Shown piece by piece: positions 1 to 10,912 of a stretch of DNA of 64,000 nucleotides (its first letter is position 1; each line of letters opens with the position of its first letter). A program made the translations under genes and the position numbers. Source of the DNA: Armillaria gallica (taxonomy: Eukaryota > Basidiomycota > Agaricomycetes > Agaricales > Physalacriaceae); contig JBANDB010000008.1 in NCBI GenBank assembly GCA_037576215.1, positions 4,216,001 through 4,280,000 on the forward strand, in the 5' to 3' direction. The notes beneath the pieces are model-generated. The model made no database searches. It had not been told where the DNA came from and was given only the letters and a program-made list of their open reading frames with translations.

Positions 1-1435
1 TTGTTCGCCTCGATTTCTGGGGGTTCGAGAAAGTATTTAAGACGCAGGCCGAAAGGGAGATGGAGATGGTATACTAAGCCTTTTCTTTCGAAGAGACCAA
101 TACAAATCCACAATGTTGCAATAAAGTCGTATACGACCCATCGGGCAGGGAAACGTAGCCATAGCCACCAGAGGATCCTTGTACAGGCTTTCAGCGTGGA
201 TGAGAGGAGACTGAGCAGCTGCATGGCGTCAGAGGACTATGGGAGCAGTTCAGTGCTTATGGCCTAGTATACAAAAGAAGATATTCTCGCCTTTACTCTA
301 GTGCTTGTGGTGGGTGGAGGTTGGTGTGTACGTCAGCACGCAGTTGTCCTCTCCGGTGTTTCGGCGGCCAAACTTGAATCTTCCCTTTCTTGGGCATCTA
401 GTGATCCCTTCAACGGAGTCTATGTTTAGTTTATGTTCTGACATTGAATACTTGAGTTGGAACTTGCATCTGGGAACGGTAGTAGCATGGACAAATCCTT
501 CAACGATAGCGTACTGTCACAGAACTGGCTGGAACTGGCTTCAGAGATGTGACTAAGTACTACATTAGTGAAGGAACCTAAACTACATGCTGACATGCTG
601 TAATGAAACTGGGCTCAATATATAGCATGACTCGCTGCAAGACGTTGTGGACATACCGTTCCATTGTCGGTAGCAAGTCGTGATATATGCCGCATACCCA
701 GCGGCGTCGTACTCCTGCCCTCGAGAGCGGGATAACTCACCCACCCACATCTCATGCAGGAACTCGGGATGCAGATGTATGAGCTCATCCTTGCACAGAC
801 AGTAGACTCGGAACCGAAAAGGTACAGGATCCCTCGTGCCAGCCAACGCCTTTCCACCGCCAGGTCATGACAGAGGCCAACCGCACCTATACAATGAGCT
901 GAATCCAGATATCATCCTGATGTGATTTGCAACTTCAGATCTAACGAGAAGAAGTTCCAGAACCTCGGTGAACCATTGTCCCCAGTCATGAGTTCAATTG
1001 TTGATAATTATCGCCGTTTTCATCAACACGTGCGATCGTTGCAAGTAAGTTAGTTAGTGAACGGAGGGAGCAGTATCATCGGTACGTGGTTTTGCATCAT
1101 CCTAAACGCTGAAGATTTAAGATGGAAGCGCTCGGTTTGATGGCGACGAGAAGCAGGGACCGGAACCGTCATGCCCGAACAAACAAAGACAAGGTTGAGA
1201 GAAAGGCGTATAGATTCCCTAGTAGGAAGTGACAAGTATAAAAAGGAAGCGCATCTTGGACATGTAAAGTGCGATAGAGAATGCAGCGAAACGATAGAGA
1301 TGGTGGACTGTGTATTGTAAAAGTCGCCGCGAGAGTTGAGATATCACGCTGCGGACGTAAATTCTTCCATTTAGAATGCCATCAAGTCTACGGCAGGGTA
1401 AAACGGCGCAGACGAGCGTATATCTCCCCTTGGAA
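1..1435. other. No gene recognised; left edge
   Basis: Several short open frames occur here on both strands, the best being 87 codons on the minus strand at 583-846, but none shows a motif or family I recognise. Base composition and CpG content are like the rest of the left arm. The stretch may hold the 3' end of a gene that starts outside the window or old repeat sequence. Confidence 0.4.
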
Positions 1436-1439
1436 GGAT

Positions 1440-1962
1440 ATTCATATGCAGTTCAGCCAGGTATATTGTGACTGGAATGAGAAGGACGAACGATTAAGGA
1501 CCGACGTGACATATCCCAGCTCCTCTCGGCGCCCATCGGGAGCTCCGCGACCTCGCTCTCTTGTATCCCAACACACCAGCGATAGCATCGTATTCAAATG
1601 GCTGAGGGTGTCCTGCAGCCCGTTCCAGGGGAGTGCGTCGCTCGTCACGCTGATCTGAGGACGCAAGACATAGACGCGGCCGTGCTGAAGGTTGGGGTGC
1701 AGGAGAAGCGTCGAGCGCGGCGGGGGACATGCGCGCGCTGAGGGCAGAGACGTTGCGAATTCTGGTACGGAGAGTCGGCTTTATTTGGCCGAGGGGGATG
1801 CATATAATGAGTTGGTATTAGCGTGTAGCGCGGGTCATTGTGAGTCGTCCGGCATATCGGCGGCGACTTCCACTGGAAATCGCCAAAGGTCGACACCGTC
1901 GACTCTGATGGGATGAATACGTTGCAGGAAGTCTTGAATGCACCATGGCGTGGATTTGGCAT
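1440..1962 (-). pseudogene. Decayed 2H phosphoesterase copy
   Basis: Minus-strand translation near 1,500-1,730 retains the PFEYDAI patch that is characteristic of the C-terminal half of the better preserved phosphoesterase copies (for example 28,377-29,086), followed by a broken version of the next segment. Frameshifts and stops split it into pieces. It lies head-to-head with an RRF remnant at about 2,030-2,165, the same arrangement as the intact pair at 55-56.6 kb. It is one of the oldest copies in the window. Function lost. Confidence 0.55.
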
Positions 1963-2029
1963 TGTAGTCTCGATTTACAACATGTACGCCCGCTTGCTGC
2001 CGGACGTCGAAGGCGTAAAAAGGTTCGGC

Positions 2030-2165
2030 TATCGGACCGTGCAGCCGGTGAATCCTTCTCGTCTGTCCTTCCCAGCACCTTGTGACCTTCAATACGGTCT
2101 CTAGAAGAACAAAGATCCCTGAACAACAAACGTACGCCAAAAATGCCCCAGTTAGGCGCCCGAAT
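2030..2165 (+). pseudogene. RRF 5'-end remnant
   Basis: The plus strand keeps the shared promoter wording (a copy of the GTGAAAAAGG-like and CGGACCG blocks) and then a decayed mitochondrial-presequence region ending in a recognisable ACGCCAAAAA stretch, as in the intact RRF gene at 55,785. Stops interrupt it and nothing of the RRF body follows. Assigned only by its similarity to the other copies and by position next to the phosphoesterase remnant. Confidence 0.45.
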
Positions 2166-2269
2166 GTAATCTGAATCACGACTAGTTCCAAAATCCAGAT
2201 GAAGGAAAGGGCATCGAATTCTTCAGTGGGCGGGCTGCACACAACCATCCGCCGCCTATCAGCGCACAT

Positions 2270-2806
2270 CTGAAGATCTAGCGCAGGAACGAGCAAGTTT
2301 TAAATCCTTCCCGAGTCCCACACGGCACTGGCGGAGAAGTTGGCTCACGCAGACGGGTCGTACGCAGAGAGTTTACGTGATGTTTTGAGGGAAGGAGTGA
2401 CAAGACTGTCAGGATGAGCTGAAAGTGAACGTAGCGGGATACAGGACTTCCCACAGATGTATCGGAGGGCGAGAATGACTGATTTGAACAACGGTGTGCT
2501 GACATATGCACCGTCTTCTCGCTTGGCAGAGATAAAAATCTTGGGGCACTGTATGAAACAGCTAACGGGAGCTAGGAGGATGACGCAGAGGGTATCATCT
2601 TCAAGAGACGGAGGCGTCTAATCCTTCCCATGGGCGCCGAAATATACGGATGATGTCGTACAGCGTAACTTGGATTGCACGGGTGAAAGATAGGAGCTTG
2701 ACATGATTTGATAGCAGTGCGCTGAGAAAGGAAAGAGGAGACGATGGGCAATGCAAGGAACGCTGAGCGGCATTCCAAAGAGAACACGACAAGGGATGGC
2801 AGTAGC
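2270..2806 (-). repeat. Diverged spacer module (old phosphoesterase 3' part?)
   Basis: This block recurs at 8,570-9,200, 27,665-28,376, 34,055-34,690, 53,700-54,400 and about 54,730-54,995, each time between an RRF remnant and the next phosphoesterase copy. Its minus-strand frames contain fragments resembling the phosphoesterase C-terminus (a GAYVS patch, and a PLAVSL-SYSAPR patch against PMAVAMGSYEAPR). I infer that it is an older, strongly diverged phosphoesterase duplicate. No open frame survives. Confidence 0.45.
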
Positions 2807-3503
2807 TTAGACGAGCTTATTGGACAATGGAGCGCTGACATATGCACCGTCCGTGTCCCAGCTTCCCATCTTGCACAGATGAACTCTCGGCGCGTCGTAT
2901 GAGCCCATTGCAACGGCCATCGGGAGCTCAACGTACTCGCCCTCCTGCACACCGAAACTTTCCAACACACCAGCCTGCAGCAGAATACCATCATACTCGA
3001 AGGGCTTCGGAGGGCGTTTGGTCCTAGGTCTTCTATAAGTGCTGTTCATGAGCGTCATGTGCAGCTTCAGAGGGCGCGTGTCGGTAATAAAGCCTTCGTC
3101 ACGGAAGATCTCATTGATTCGGCTGAACAGAGGTTCAGGCTTGGATGGGCCAACCCATAAGACGTGGGCACGACGGCGGGATTCCCTTTTGAGCACATCG
3201 AGGGTGTCAAGTGTGACGGTTGGGAGCGCGGCTGTGAGCGGGAGGAGCGTTGGGAGAGGGTGCAAGAGGTCAAGCGCAGTCGGAAGAGACTCGGGGGTAA
3301 GATTCATGACGCCGAGAGTGGGGTGCACGCGTTGAGGGCCTGCGAGAAGCGTTGAGTCTAAGGTTGAGGGCGACATGGAGATCGGCAACTCTGGTGCGAA
3401 GAGTCGGGTGAGTTTGGTCAAGAGGTATCGACAGAACTGCACATGGGTGAGTCTGGGATTAGCTAGTAAACGCATAGACTCACAGTGCGTAGGTCGTGCC
3501 ATC
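2807..3503 (-). pseudogene. 2H phosphoesterase (AKAP7/ASCC1-like), frameshifted
   Basis: The family are 2H phosphoesterases, which carry two HxT/S motifs that hydrolyse or ligate cyclic phosphate ends of RNA or nucleotides. Exon 1 starts at the ATG at 3,503 and ends in a GT intron; exon 2 encodes an FLSIPL start, then HPT (motif 1) and HMT (motif 2). Against the 28-kb copy an 8-nt deletion near 3,345-3,355 shifts the frame early in exon 2, so the long frame visible upstream of it is partly intron read-through. Both HxT motifs remain, so inactivation may be recent. It is divergent from the RRF-kinase chimera at 3,575. Confidence 0.7.
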
Positions 3504-3574
3504 GTGGTTGGTGAAAAAGGCTCGGCTATCGGACCGATAAGCCGGCAGTTACCTACTGCGACCCAAATTGCATT

Positions 3575-3950
3575 CGTCTGCGATCTCGCCTGTCCCTTCG
3601 TCATACAAGCAGCCAGACTTTCAATCTACCTCTAACAGCGCGGATGCCCCTTTCGGAACGTCGAACCTATACTAAGAAAGCGCAATCGACGTCTTCCCTA
3701 GAACCAGGCTCCCAACAACCACTCACCAACCCAACTGATATCGCTGAACACGAAAAATACCCTGAGAAAACGGAGTATACAGTCAAATGACTGTTCACTG
3801 ATGCCTCTGGACGTGCCTCTGGACGAGTGATGCCCACCCTACTAGCAAACGTCCGTGTCCAAAGTCAGCAACTGGAACAAGTCGCCGCCACCGTCGGGGT
3901 TCGAGATGGGACTATGCTCGTGGTGACAGTATTCCGACAACGGGAGGCTA
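3575..3950 (+). pseudogene. RRF 5' half, start of RRF-kinase chimera
   Basis: Homologous to exon 1 of the intact mitochondrial RRF gene: decayed presequence, then ALLANVRV and the LEQVA-TVGVRDGTMLVVTVF segment that matches the RRF core start. The frame is broken near 3,787 by a TGA. The RRF similarity stops after the VVTVF strand, exactly where exon 1 of the intact gene ends, and continues into kinase-like sequence instead of RRF exon 2. The same breakpoint recurs at 29.5 kb. Confidence 0.65.
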
Positions 3951-4069
3951 CCGAAGCAACTGTCCCTATTAGACGCTCCCGTCGTAGACTTGGAGAGACG
4001 CCCGATGAAACTGCACCCGAGGTAGGCCATACAATTAACATACCGTCGTCATACTCAACGACGAAATTA

Positions 4070-4871
4070 CAGGAGCTGAAACATGAGTTGCTTACTCGAA
4101 ACATAGCTCTTGTCTACTTTCAGCATGGAAATTACCATTCTAGCTCGCCTTCGTTCTTTAGACGACCAAACAGCCTCGGTCGACAACGGTCGTATCGTTA
4201 CGACGATTGCTTGACTCTTCTTATTGGGAAGAAGTTAGGGCAAGGTTCTACGGGGCAGGTATACGAAGCTCAGGTCTTAGTGGATATGCCCTCTAGAGGC
4301 GTAGCGCGGTATCCAGAAAAGGTCATCGTTAAACTCGCACTTTCCGAAGAACAGAAAGAAAGGATACGCCATGAGTATGCGATATATCGACGTCTGCTAT
4401 ACGGACCTGTACCCATTTCTGCAGGAGATATCCCCACAGCTTTTGGATTTTTTTGAAGACATCGAGTCCAATACGGGAGCTCTCATTTTGAGCTATAATG
4501 GTCAGACACTGGCACGTCGTTCAGGCCCGCCTGCCTCCGGAATCACCGTCTCTCCAGAATAAAGGTGCGTTCAGATGTCATTGCACGGTCAAGACTAACA
4601 CATGCATCGCAGGGCTACGTTGTTACGAATACTCGAGAGTATCCATGCAGCTGGCGTTGCTCATGGGGACATTCGAACGTGGAACATGGTCGCTGATGGA
4701 GAAGGACACCTTTCTATCATTGACTTTGATAGGGCAAAATTCAAGGGTCATAAAAAGCAAATGAGGGCTGAGCGCCAACGACCGGAAGATCTGTTGGATG
4801 GTGAGTCTATCGACGGGTTCTCTGTTACAAGCTATGCAGCATTGACACCAAGCGACAAGGCATCTTATTAA
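4070..4871 (+). pseudogene. Protein-kinase-like gene, broken copy
   Basis: Encodes a kinase-like fold: glycine-rich loop GQGSTGQVYEA, a VIVKLAL strand with the ATP-binding lysine, then after an intron (GTGCGT to CAG, about 4,565-4,610, CTAAC branch point) the catalytic loop HGDIRTWN and the metal-binding IIDFDRA in place of DFG. Fungal genomes carry many such short kinase-like proteins. Two lesions are visible: a seven-T run near 4,448 where the sister copy has six T, giving a frameshift, and a TAA just before the splice donor near 4,560. The sister copy lies at 29,630-30,369. Confidence 0.7.
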
Positions 4872-5074
4872 TACCCTTAGTATCTATTCCATACTGTCTG
4901 ATATAACATCCTTCTGTCCTTCTCAAGAGCGGCATCCCACTCTTGTTTCAAGGTCGAGAAACGAGTTTTGCACCCATAAGGTCTGCACGGGATTGCGTTC
5001 TCGGTGACCACGTCTTCGGAGCAGCCTGGTAACCGCTGTTCTCTGCCGTACTCACCTTTCTTGGATAACGTCTC
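4872..5074. other. 3' flank of kinase-like gene, duplicated
   Basis: No gene seen. The stretch is nearly the same as 30,370-30,590 and belongs to the segmental duplication. Confidence 0.5.
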
Positions 5075-5345
5075 GTTTCTCCTTCCTCGTCGTACGAGCA
5101 GCCAGGCCTTCAATACGGCCTCTCTTAACACGAATACCCCTTCCACAACGTCAAATCTACCCCAAACATCCCAGTCAACATCTTGCCTACAACCAGGCTC
5201 CCGGAAATCGACGTCTCTGGTGTGGAGAGTTGGGTGCGTTCGGCCAAGAGATATCAACATTCACAGTGTGTAGGTCACGCCATCGTGGTTGGTGAAAAAG
5301 CTTCGGCTGAAGGACCGATCAATCGGCGAATACTTGACAACAGCT
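5075..5345 (+). pseudogene. RRF presequence and promoter fragment
   Basis: Contains an RRF exon-1 remnant (CTACAACCAGGCTCCC block and its surroundings) followed by the phosphoesterase 5' exon and the shared promoter block (CATCGTGGTTGGTGAAAAAG near 5,281-5,300). The order RRF-then-promoter is rearranged compared with the intact pair, so this is a scrambled partial copy. The same fragment is at 30,590-30,860. Confidence 0.55.
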
Positions 5346-5864
5346 AATGGCGACGAATACTGTCTTGTCCCTCTCAACACGTCTCTCGATCCTTTTCCGA
5401 AGTGTCAATGCTATTGGCACCTCTGCATAAGTCTGCAGATACTAGTCCAGCACCTACTTCTGAGGCGGATAATTCCTTTCATATTCATGGTGCCTCTAAA
5501 CGCGTGTGGGTTCAACGTGTAGCTCAGTGTGGTGAGAAAGGGGAAGTTTTCGGTGCCTAGAGGCTGGCTAAGCGTTTTGGAAGCGTTACGGATAAGAAAA
5601 ACTCCGGCCCGCAAAGTGCTTATTTTGTTCAAATTTATTCACGAGGTGCGTTGGGGCGCCATATTTTAAACGCGTTAATAACATTGTTAAAAAATAGACG
5701 TTGCATTGATTCCCATCTTTCAGCCGTACCTTAGCGAAATTCCTTCATTTCTTTGTGCTCAGTCGTTCCATGATATCAGCTGAGGTGAGAACTCTTTTAC
5801 ATATGTTCTATACACCTGTAACTGACGGTACATCGTAGCTTTCTGTTCCTACGGTGTACAAATT
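5346..5864. other. Intergenic, duplicated at 30.86-31.37 kb
   Basis: No convincing gene. Short frames of up to 77 codons show nothing recognisable. The block includes an AT-rich part at 5,640-5,850 that is well conserved in the second copy. Confidence 0.5.
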
Positions 5865-7560
5865 CTAATCTCCGCGGTCATATTCGAAGGTATAAAGCAC
5901 AGGGAGACGTGGGAGCGCACTCGACTGTCTCGCTCGCTGAATTGCATCAAGAACTGCTGCAATTTGTAGACCGGCATGAACTTTGAAGTAGCCTGCTGGG
6001 AGGCTATTGGGGTCATCGAGGTCTATGAGCGGCGATAGATAGAGACGTTGCAATTTTCGATCCCGTATGCCAATGAATTCTCGGCTCCCAGCAAACAAAA
6101 CCATAAATGATGCATCAGCATTAACAGCTTCGGCCCATACCTGTTCCACGTATCAGAACTGATAGCATAGAACAACGACCAGAATTACAGATACCTTCTG
6201 AATGATATTCAACGTATTCGTAAAGTCGTCCTCGTTAAATAACAGAGCGTCGTCATTGGTTCCGCCGTCGTCTTCGAATCCGATATCGTCTCCTTCAGTT
6301 TTGAATTTCCGCCCGCTCGTGTTCAGCACGGAATCCACGGAGGAATTGATACATTTATCAAATCTGAGTGCGCCGCTGTTGGAAACACCAAACTCGAAAT
6401 CTGAGCCGTCCTCAAAGATACCTCCATCCTCGCCTGTTTTGTACCCCGTGATGGCGAACTGGAAGTTGAACATGCCGTCCGTCTTCCTGCAAAACCGTAT
6501 ACCACAACTCCGGAAGGTAGGGCAGCAGGCCCAAGGAAACTTTGAGCCTGCCAAATAGCTAATAGCTCGCATGACTCCTTCATTCCCTGCGTTAATACAT
6601 TGGAAGTCCCAGAACATGAGAGAGTCTGACAAGCCCGTCTCGATGACAAGCTGAATGTCACTGTTAAGATCGTCGGGAAGTCATCTTCATCGAGCAACAT
6701 ATATCCGTCTGCAAGGGCGTACGGCATCATGGAATAAGGCCTCGTGCTGTACCGGAAGATGTTTGACCATCGATCAAGACCAGTGAATAGAGTCGAGGCC
6801 GCCAGCGATAAAAGGTACTGTAGGGGGATGTAATTGTTCCGGATATCACCTTCAGGTCCTACAGGGAGACCTGAACCGCGCTGTAACGTAGACAAAACCC
6901 GTGTCGGATGCAAGTTTGCAGACCGAGAGACTCGAGGTAGGTTTCCACTCAGATGGCGCAGCTTAGAGTCGACCACACCAGCCGCTGGTCGAGCATGTCG
7001 GGAAAAAGGACGATGTCTTTCAGAATTAGTTCGGTATGTAGATGCATGTCGTACTACGCAGGATCACGAGTGCCGACATCACCCCCAAATTTGGGGAATT
7101 TAGGGCAATGGTCAAAGAGAAATATCAGGGCTTGTGAGTGAATGTCAGGACTTTGAAGCAAACAAACAGGGAGCCTGCGCACCGTATTCTTCGGGGAGCG
7201 GCTTTGCCTTTCTGGAAGATTTGGATGCAGCGGATGGACCTGCATGATGCTGATAACGGCACTTTGAGTTGGACCAACAGTGTTTTGGATACGGCATAGC
7301 GAGGTTGCGAATGAGGAGGATAGACTGAGTGGAAAGGTGATGTGGAATGCGAGGGCGGGGATCTTCGGCTGGTGAGTTGTGCTCTATTGCAGCAGTTCCT
7401 GCAAGCTTTTAAAGTACATAGAGAAAACGCTCGTGAAATGCTTGTATCCACGTATACTCTGAGGAGACTATTGTTCTTTGTGTAAACCTTATGCGAATCT
7501 GTGATCATCTGTCCTGAAGGCGAAAACTTACTTACCTGTGGGAACGCCATCTCGATGCAA
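5865..7560 (-). pseudogene. Unrecognised gene, frameshifted copy of 31.4-33.05 kb gene
   Basis: Co-linear with the intact gene at 31,372-33,050, including the terminal exon (5,865-6,140) and the MAFPQ first exon near 7,546-7,560. The central frame is broken: a 16-nt deletion near 6,680 and a small insertion near 7,090-7,100 split it into overlapping pieces. The family is unknown to me. Rough divergence from the sister copy is about 5% in the stretches I compared. Confidence 0.7.
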
Positions 7561-7960
7561 CAGAACAATAGTCTTCACACCGGTCAATCCAGAGAGGGGA
7601 AGTCTTCAAAATCGTAAGACGGCGAGTCAGAGAAAAGAACAATGGGATAGGCTAGAGGACAGGAACCAGGTCGCGAGCCCGTAATGATGAGAAGGGGGAT
7701 AGCAGTGGCCGTGACGGCAGCCCATTCATTCGCTTAGCGTGCGAATCGCTGGTCGTTATGATACCGGCGTCGACTTCCACCATGACCCGATTGCATCGTG
7801 CTAGTAGAACAACACGATTTTGCTTTGAAGTAGTTTATGGCCCGCACATCGGGACCAGCATATGAAGAATGGGGACAAGAAATCACCGCGCGTTGAGTAT
7901 TAAGGCACCTGAAATGCATACATGAGAAATCGTCCCTACATTGTGGAATCAACGAAAGTA
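7561..7960. other. Duplicated intergenic sequence
   Basis: No gene seen. It corresponds to 33,051-33,480 in the second copy, which has a few small deletions relative to this one. Confidence 0.5.
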
Positions 7961-7964
7961 GCAA

Positions 7965-8350
7965 CACATGACTTTCTCGTCTTCAGTGAACTGACTAGAG
8001 AATTCGGATAACGGCGCACTGCCGTCCAGGTCCCAACTTTCAGAGAAGTGTCGTACAAGCCCAAACTGAGTCACGGGCACACCAAAAACAGTGCAGCAGA
8101 AGATATCCATTGTATCTGATCCTCCATAGAAGACCTCGCTGAACAAAGATTCAGGCCGAGACGAGCTACTAACCCCTACACGGTGATACGGCTGTGAGCG
8201 GGAGGAGTGGTGCAGGAAGTCAAGCGCAGTAGGGGACATGCACATGTTGAAGGCGTAGACGTTAGCGATTCTAACGCGGAGAATCGCCGAGGGTAATGGA
8301 ACGAACTGCATATAATGAGTTAGGATTAGCGCATAGATGGCAGACACTCA
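7965..8350 (-). pseudogene. Decayed 2H phosphoesterase copy
   Basis: Minus-strand frame retains PSAILRVRIANVYAFN and TALDFLHH, which line up with the RVADLHAALN and TALDLLHR parts of the better copies, and then SRPESLFSEVF from the segment before HxT motif 2. The middle with HxT motif 1 is deleted. It faces an RRF remnant at 8,380-8,560. A near-identical decayed pair is at 33.5-34.05 kb, so the decay precedes the segmental duplication. Confidence 0.6.
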
Positions 8351-8379
8351 CAGTTGCGTAGGACTTGCCATCACCCTTG

Positions 8380-8560
8380 TGAAAAAGGTTCGGTTATCGG
8401 ACCGGGAAGCCGGTGAATCCTTCTCGCCTCTCCTTGTCCCACTCGTTACACGGGCAACCAAACCTTCAACATGGTCTCGAGAAAAACAGAGCCGCTTCCC
8501 GAACGACAAACCTGCGCCAAACAGGCCAAGTCGACATCGGGAAATCTAGGTTGTAACATA
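8380..8560 (+). pseudogene. RRF 5'-end remnant
   Basis: Follows the shared promoter block (GTGAAAAAGGTTCGG near 8,379) and encodes a decayed RRF presequence in which the arginine-rich leader and the KPS/PNRPS pattern can still be followed. No RRF body. Paired with the phosphoesterase remnant at 7,965-8,350. Confidence 0.5.
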
Positions 8561-8569
8561 ACTCTTTTG

Positions 8570-9200
8570 GGCGCCCGAAGGTAATTTGAATGGCTGGTTC
8601 CAGATGAAGGAAAGGGCATCGGACTCTTCGTTGAGGGCACTGCATATAACAATTCGCCACCACCTATCGACGCGCATGTGAAGATCCAGCGCAGGGACGG
8701 GCGAGGTTTAAATCTTTCCCAATTTGAACTGGCTGAGAAGTTGGTTCATTCAGAAAAATCAGCGCATCGTGCAGAAAATTTACGTGAAGTTTTAAGGGAA
8801 GGAGTGATAAGACTGTCCAGACGAGCTGCACTCGTGTAAAGTGAAAATAGCAGGATACGAGATTTCCCATAGACGTATCGGGGGCGAGAATGATTGATTT
8901 GAACAGCGGTGTGCTGATATACGCGCCGGATCCTGATAATAAAACCTCGGGGCACTGTATGATCTCAGGGAAACAGCCAACGGAAATGGGAGTGTTCTGT
9001 ACCAGCACGCGGATGGTGTCGTCTTCAAGAGGTAGACGATCCCGTAGGCGCCGAAATATACGGATGATGTCGTACAGCGTAACTTGGATTGCTCGGGTGA
9101 AAGGTATGAACTTGACATGATCTAATAGCAGTGCGCTGATAAAGGGAAGGGAAGACGCTGGACAACGCCAGAGATGCTTGGCAGTATCCCAAAGCGAAGA
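8570..9200 (-). repeat. Diverged spacer module
   Basis: Second member of the spacer family described at 2,270-2,806; nearly the same as 34,055-34,690. Minus-strand frames of up to 114 codons carry EDDTIRVLVQNTP and GAYISTPLFKS patches but no complete gene. Confidence 0.5.
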
Positions 9201-9204
9201 TGGC

Positions 9205-9840
9205 AGGAGAAGGCAGTAGCTTAGACGAGCTTATTGGACAATGGCGCACTGCCACAACTAACATACGCGCCATCCTTGCCCCAGCCTCCCATCTTGCAAA
9301 GGTGAACTCTCGGCGCCTCGCAAGAGCCCATGGCAAGAGCCATCGGAAGCTCATCGTACTCGCTCTCCTGCACGCCAGTCTGCCGCAGTATAGCATCGCA
9401 TTCAAACGGCTGAGGGCGTTTCTGGGTCTTCTGTAAGTGCTGTTCATGAGCGTCATATGTAGCTTGAGAGGACGCGTGTCGGTGATAAAACCCTCGTCAC
9501 GGAAGATCTGGTTGATTTAGCTGAACAGAGGCTCAGGCTGGGATGGGCCAACCCCCATAAGACGTGAGCACGACGGCGGGATTCCCTTTTGAGGACGTCG
9601 AGGGTGTCGAGGGTGATCGTCGGCAGTGTGGCTGTGAGCGGGAGGAGCGTCGGGAGGCGGTGAAGGAGGTCAAACGCAGTTGGAAGAGATTCAGGGGTGA
9701 GGTTCATGACGCCCAGGGTGATGTGCACGCGTTGAGGACCTGCGAGAAGCGTTGAGTCTGGTGTAGGAAGATTGAGGGCGGCGTGGAGATCGAGTACGCG
9801 ACTAGACAGGCATAACACGCGTACCTTGAGTGTCGATGCG
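9205..9840 (-). pseudogene. 2H phosphoesterase, frameshifted
   Basis: Two minus-strand frames together cover most of the phosphoesterase: LNLPTPDSTLLAGPQRVHIT with motif 1 (HIT) and the LTLDTLDVLKR region, then, after a frameshift near 9,552 (two extra bases in a C run), the part with MTLMNSTYRRPR (motif 2). A further deletion follows near 9,390. The 5' exon and shared promoter are not recognisable upstream, and no RRF partner follows. Confidence 0.65.
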
Positions 9841-10300
9841 GATGGGGCACGCGGAGCGGAGAGTAACGTCCCTGGTTGCTTGACGGTTGTATAAATGTCA
9901 GATGCAAAAGTCTGAGATGTCTGGCAATCAGAATTCAGCAACTGATGCGAGGTCTGGGAGACTTACGGATGCCCGTATTCATATCGGTGTTCAAGCGCAA
10001 GTCAGATTTGGTTCTAATGACAAATTTCTTGAACGAATCCATCCTGTCCTAGCACGAGATGTGGGCCTATGGATGAGATTGAGTGAGTGAGTGAATATAC
10101 ACAAAAGGACTACAACTATATCTAGGCACTGATAAAGCAAAGGGCTGCAGGTAGTGTCGTCGGTGAAGGGAGTGACACCCGGTTGAATGGTTCTGCAAGC
10201 AGTTATCGACGCCGATATGCTACAGAGCTTCAACGGAGCACAAGGCAAGGACAAGGAACTCAGCTCCAAGGCCTATCTTCACAATGCGCAGCCCTGTCCG
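9841..10300. other. No gene seen
   Basis: Left-over sequence between the segmental duplication and the retroelement block. Short frames only, none recognised. Confidence 0.4.
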
Positions 10301-10309
10301 TTGACAACC

Positions 10310-10400
10310 CTTTAGCTAGTATCTCGGACACCGGCACGCTTCTGTTGAGGAGCAACGTCGGGTAATAAAACTTCCTTCCTTCCTTCCTTCCTTCCGAGGA
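10310..10400 (+). repeat. 3' tail of a non-LTR-like retroelement
   Basis: A short conserved 3' end (GCTTCTGTTGAG, GGGTAATAAAACTTCC) runs into a CTTCC-type simple repeat at about 10,371-10,396. The same end, in reverse orientation and with CpG changed to TpG/CpA, lies at about 49,090-49,160. A conserved 3' end joined to a short tandem tail fits a LINE or SINE insertion; the rest of the element is not identified. Confidence 0.5.
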
Positions 10401-10798
10401 CAATGAGGGGGACAGGAGCAAATATAAACTAGGGGCATATAGAAATACGACAGGAGGATGATCGATGAAGCGATGAATCGATGAAGGACGATGAACGAAG
10501 ACTCAAAGAGAAAAAACGAGGTGGAGAACGAAGCGGCAAAGGCCGTGCACGAACAAAAGAAACCTCCACGAGGAGCGGGACGGAATCAGTAGACAAATGA
10601 ACGACGGAGGAGTTTTATTCTGATCGATATCCCTAAGGCAGTCGCCGAAGAAGCGAAGGAAGCGGAGCTTTCGGGAGAAAGAGGATGAAGCCGGGAAAAG
10701 AGGGTGCACGAATAGAAAAACTCCCACGGCCCAAGGACCAAGCGAGACATGATGTAGTTGGCAAACGCTAGTCCTGTCACAGGACCTTCTATGTGGCA
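10401..10798. other. Purine-rich stretch, no gene seen
   Basis: The plus strand is rich in A and G, with an imperfect internal duplication (GTGCACGAA near 10,545 and 10,705). It ends in a small palindrome (TCCTGTCACAGGA) next to the retrotransposon boundary. No supported coding region. Confidence 0.4.
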
Positions 10799-10883
10799 AG
10801 CTGCCTAAGCGAAGAGAGACTAATGAAGAGACACGCGTCTCTTATACCTCTCGTGAGCGAGATTCCAGAGGGATACGAGCTCC
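10799..10883 (-). repeat. Split direct repeat B2 (outer)
   Basis: The core at 10,821-10,883 matches 11,079-11,141 over 63 bases. The flanking AGCTGCCTAAGCGA also repeats at 11,033-11,046, where the B1 copy has a ~24-bp insertion. Confidence 0.8.
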
Positions 10884-10912
10884 AAAATCAAGGCTCAAGG
10901 GTGGGTGGGAGG

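Larger units (their letters stand above)
2810..9770. repeat. Segmental duplication, copy 1
   Basis: Co-linear with 28,385-35,230 (offset about 25.5 kb): phosphoesterase, RRF-kinase chimera, fragment, unrecognised gene, decayed pair, spacer, phosphoesterase. Spot comparisons give roughly 5% difference plus small gaps. Confidence 0.85.

Noticed and set aside
2807..3604. 265-codon minus-strand frame taken as an intact phosphoesterase
   Set aside because: Its N-terminal part is promoter and intron read-through, and the true exon-2 frame is shifted by an 8-nt deletion.
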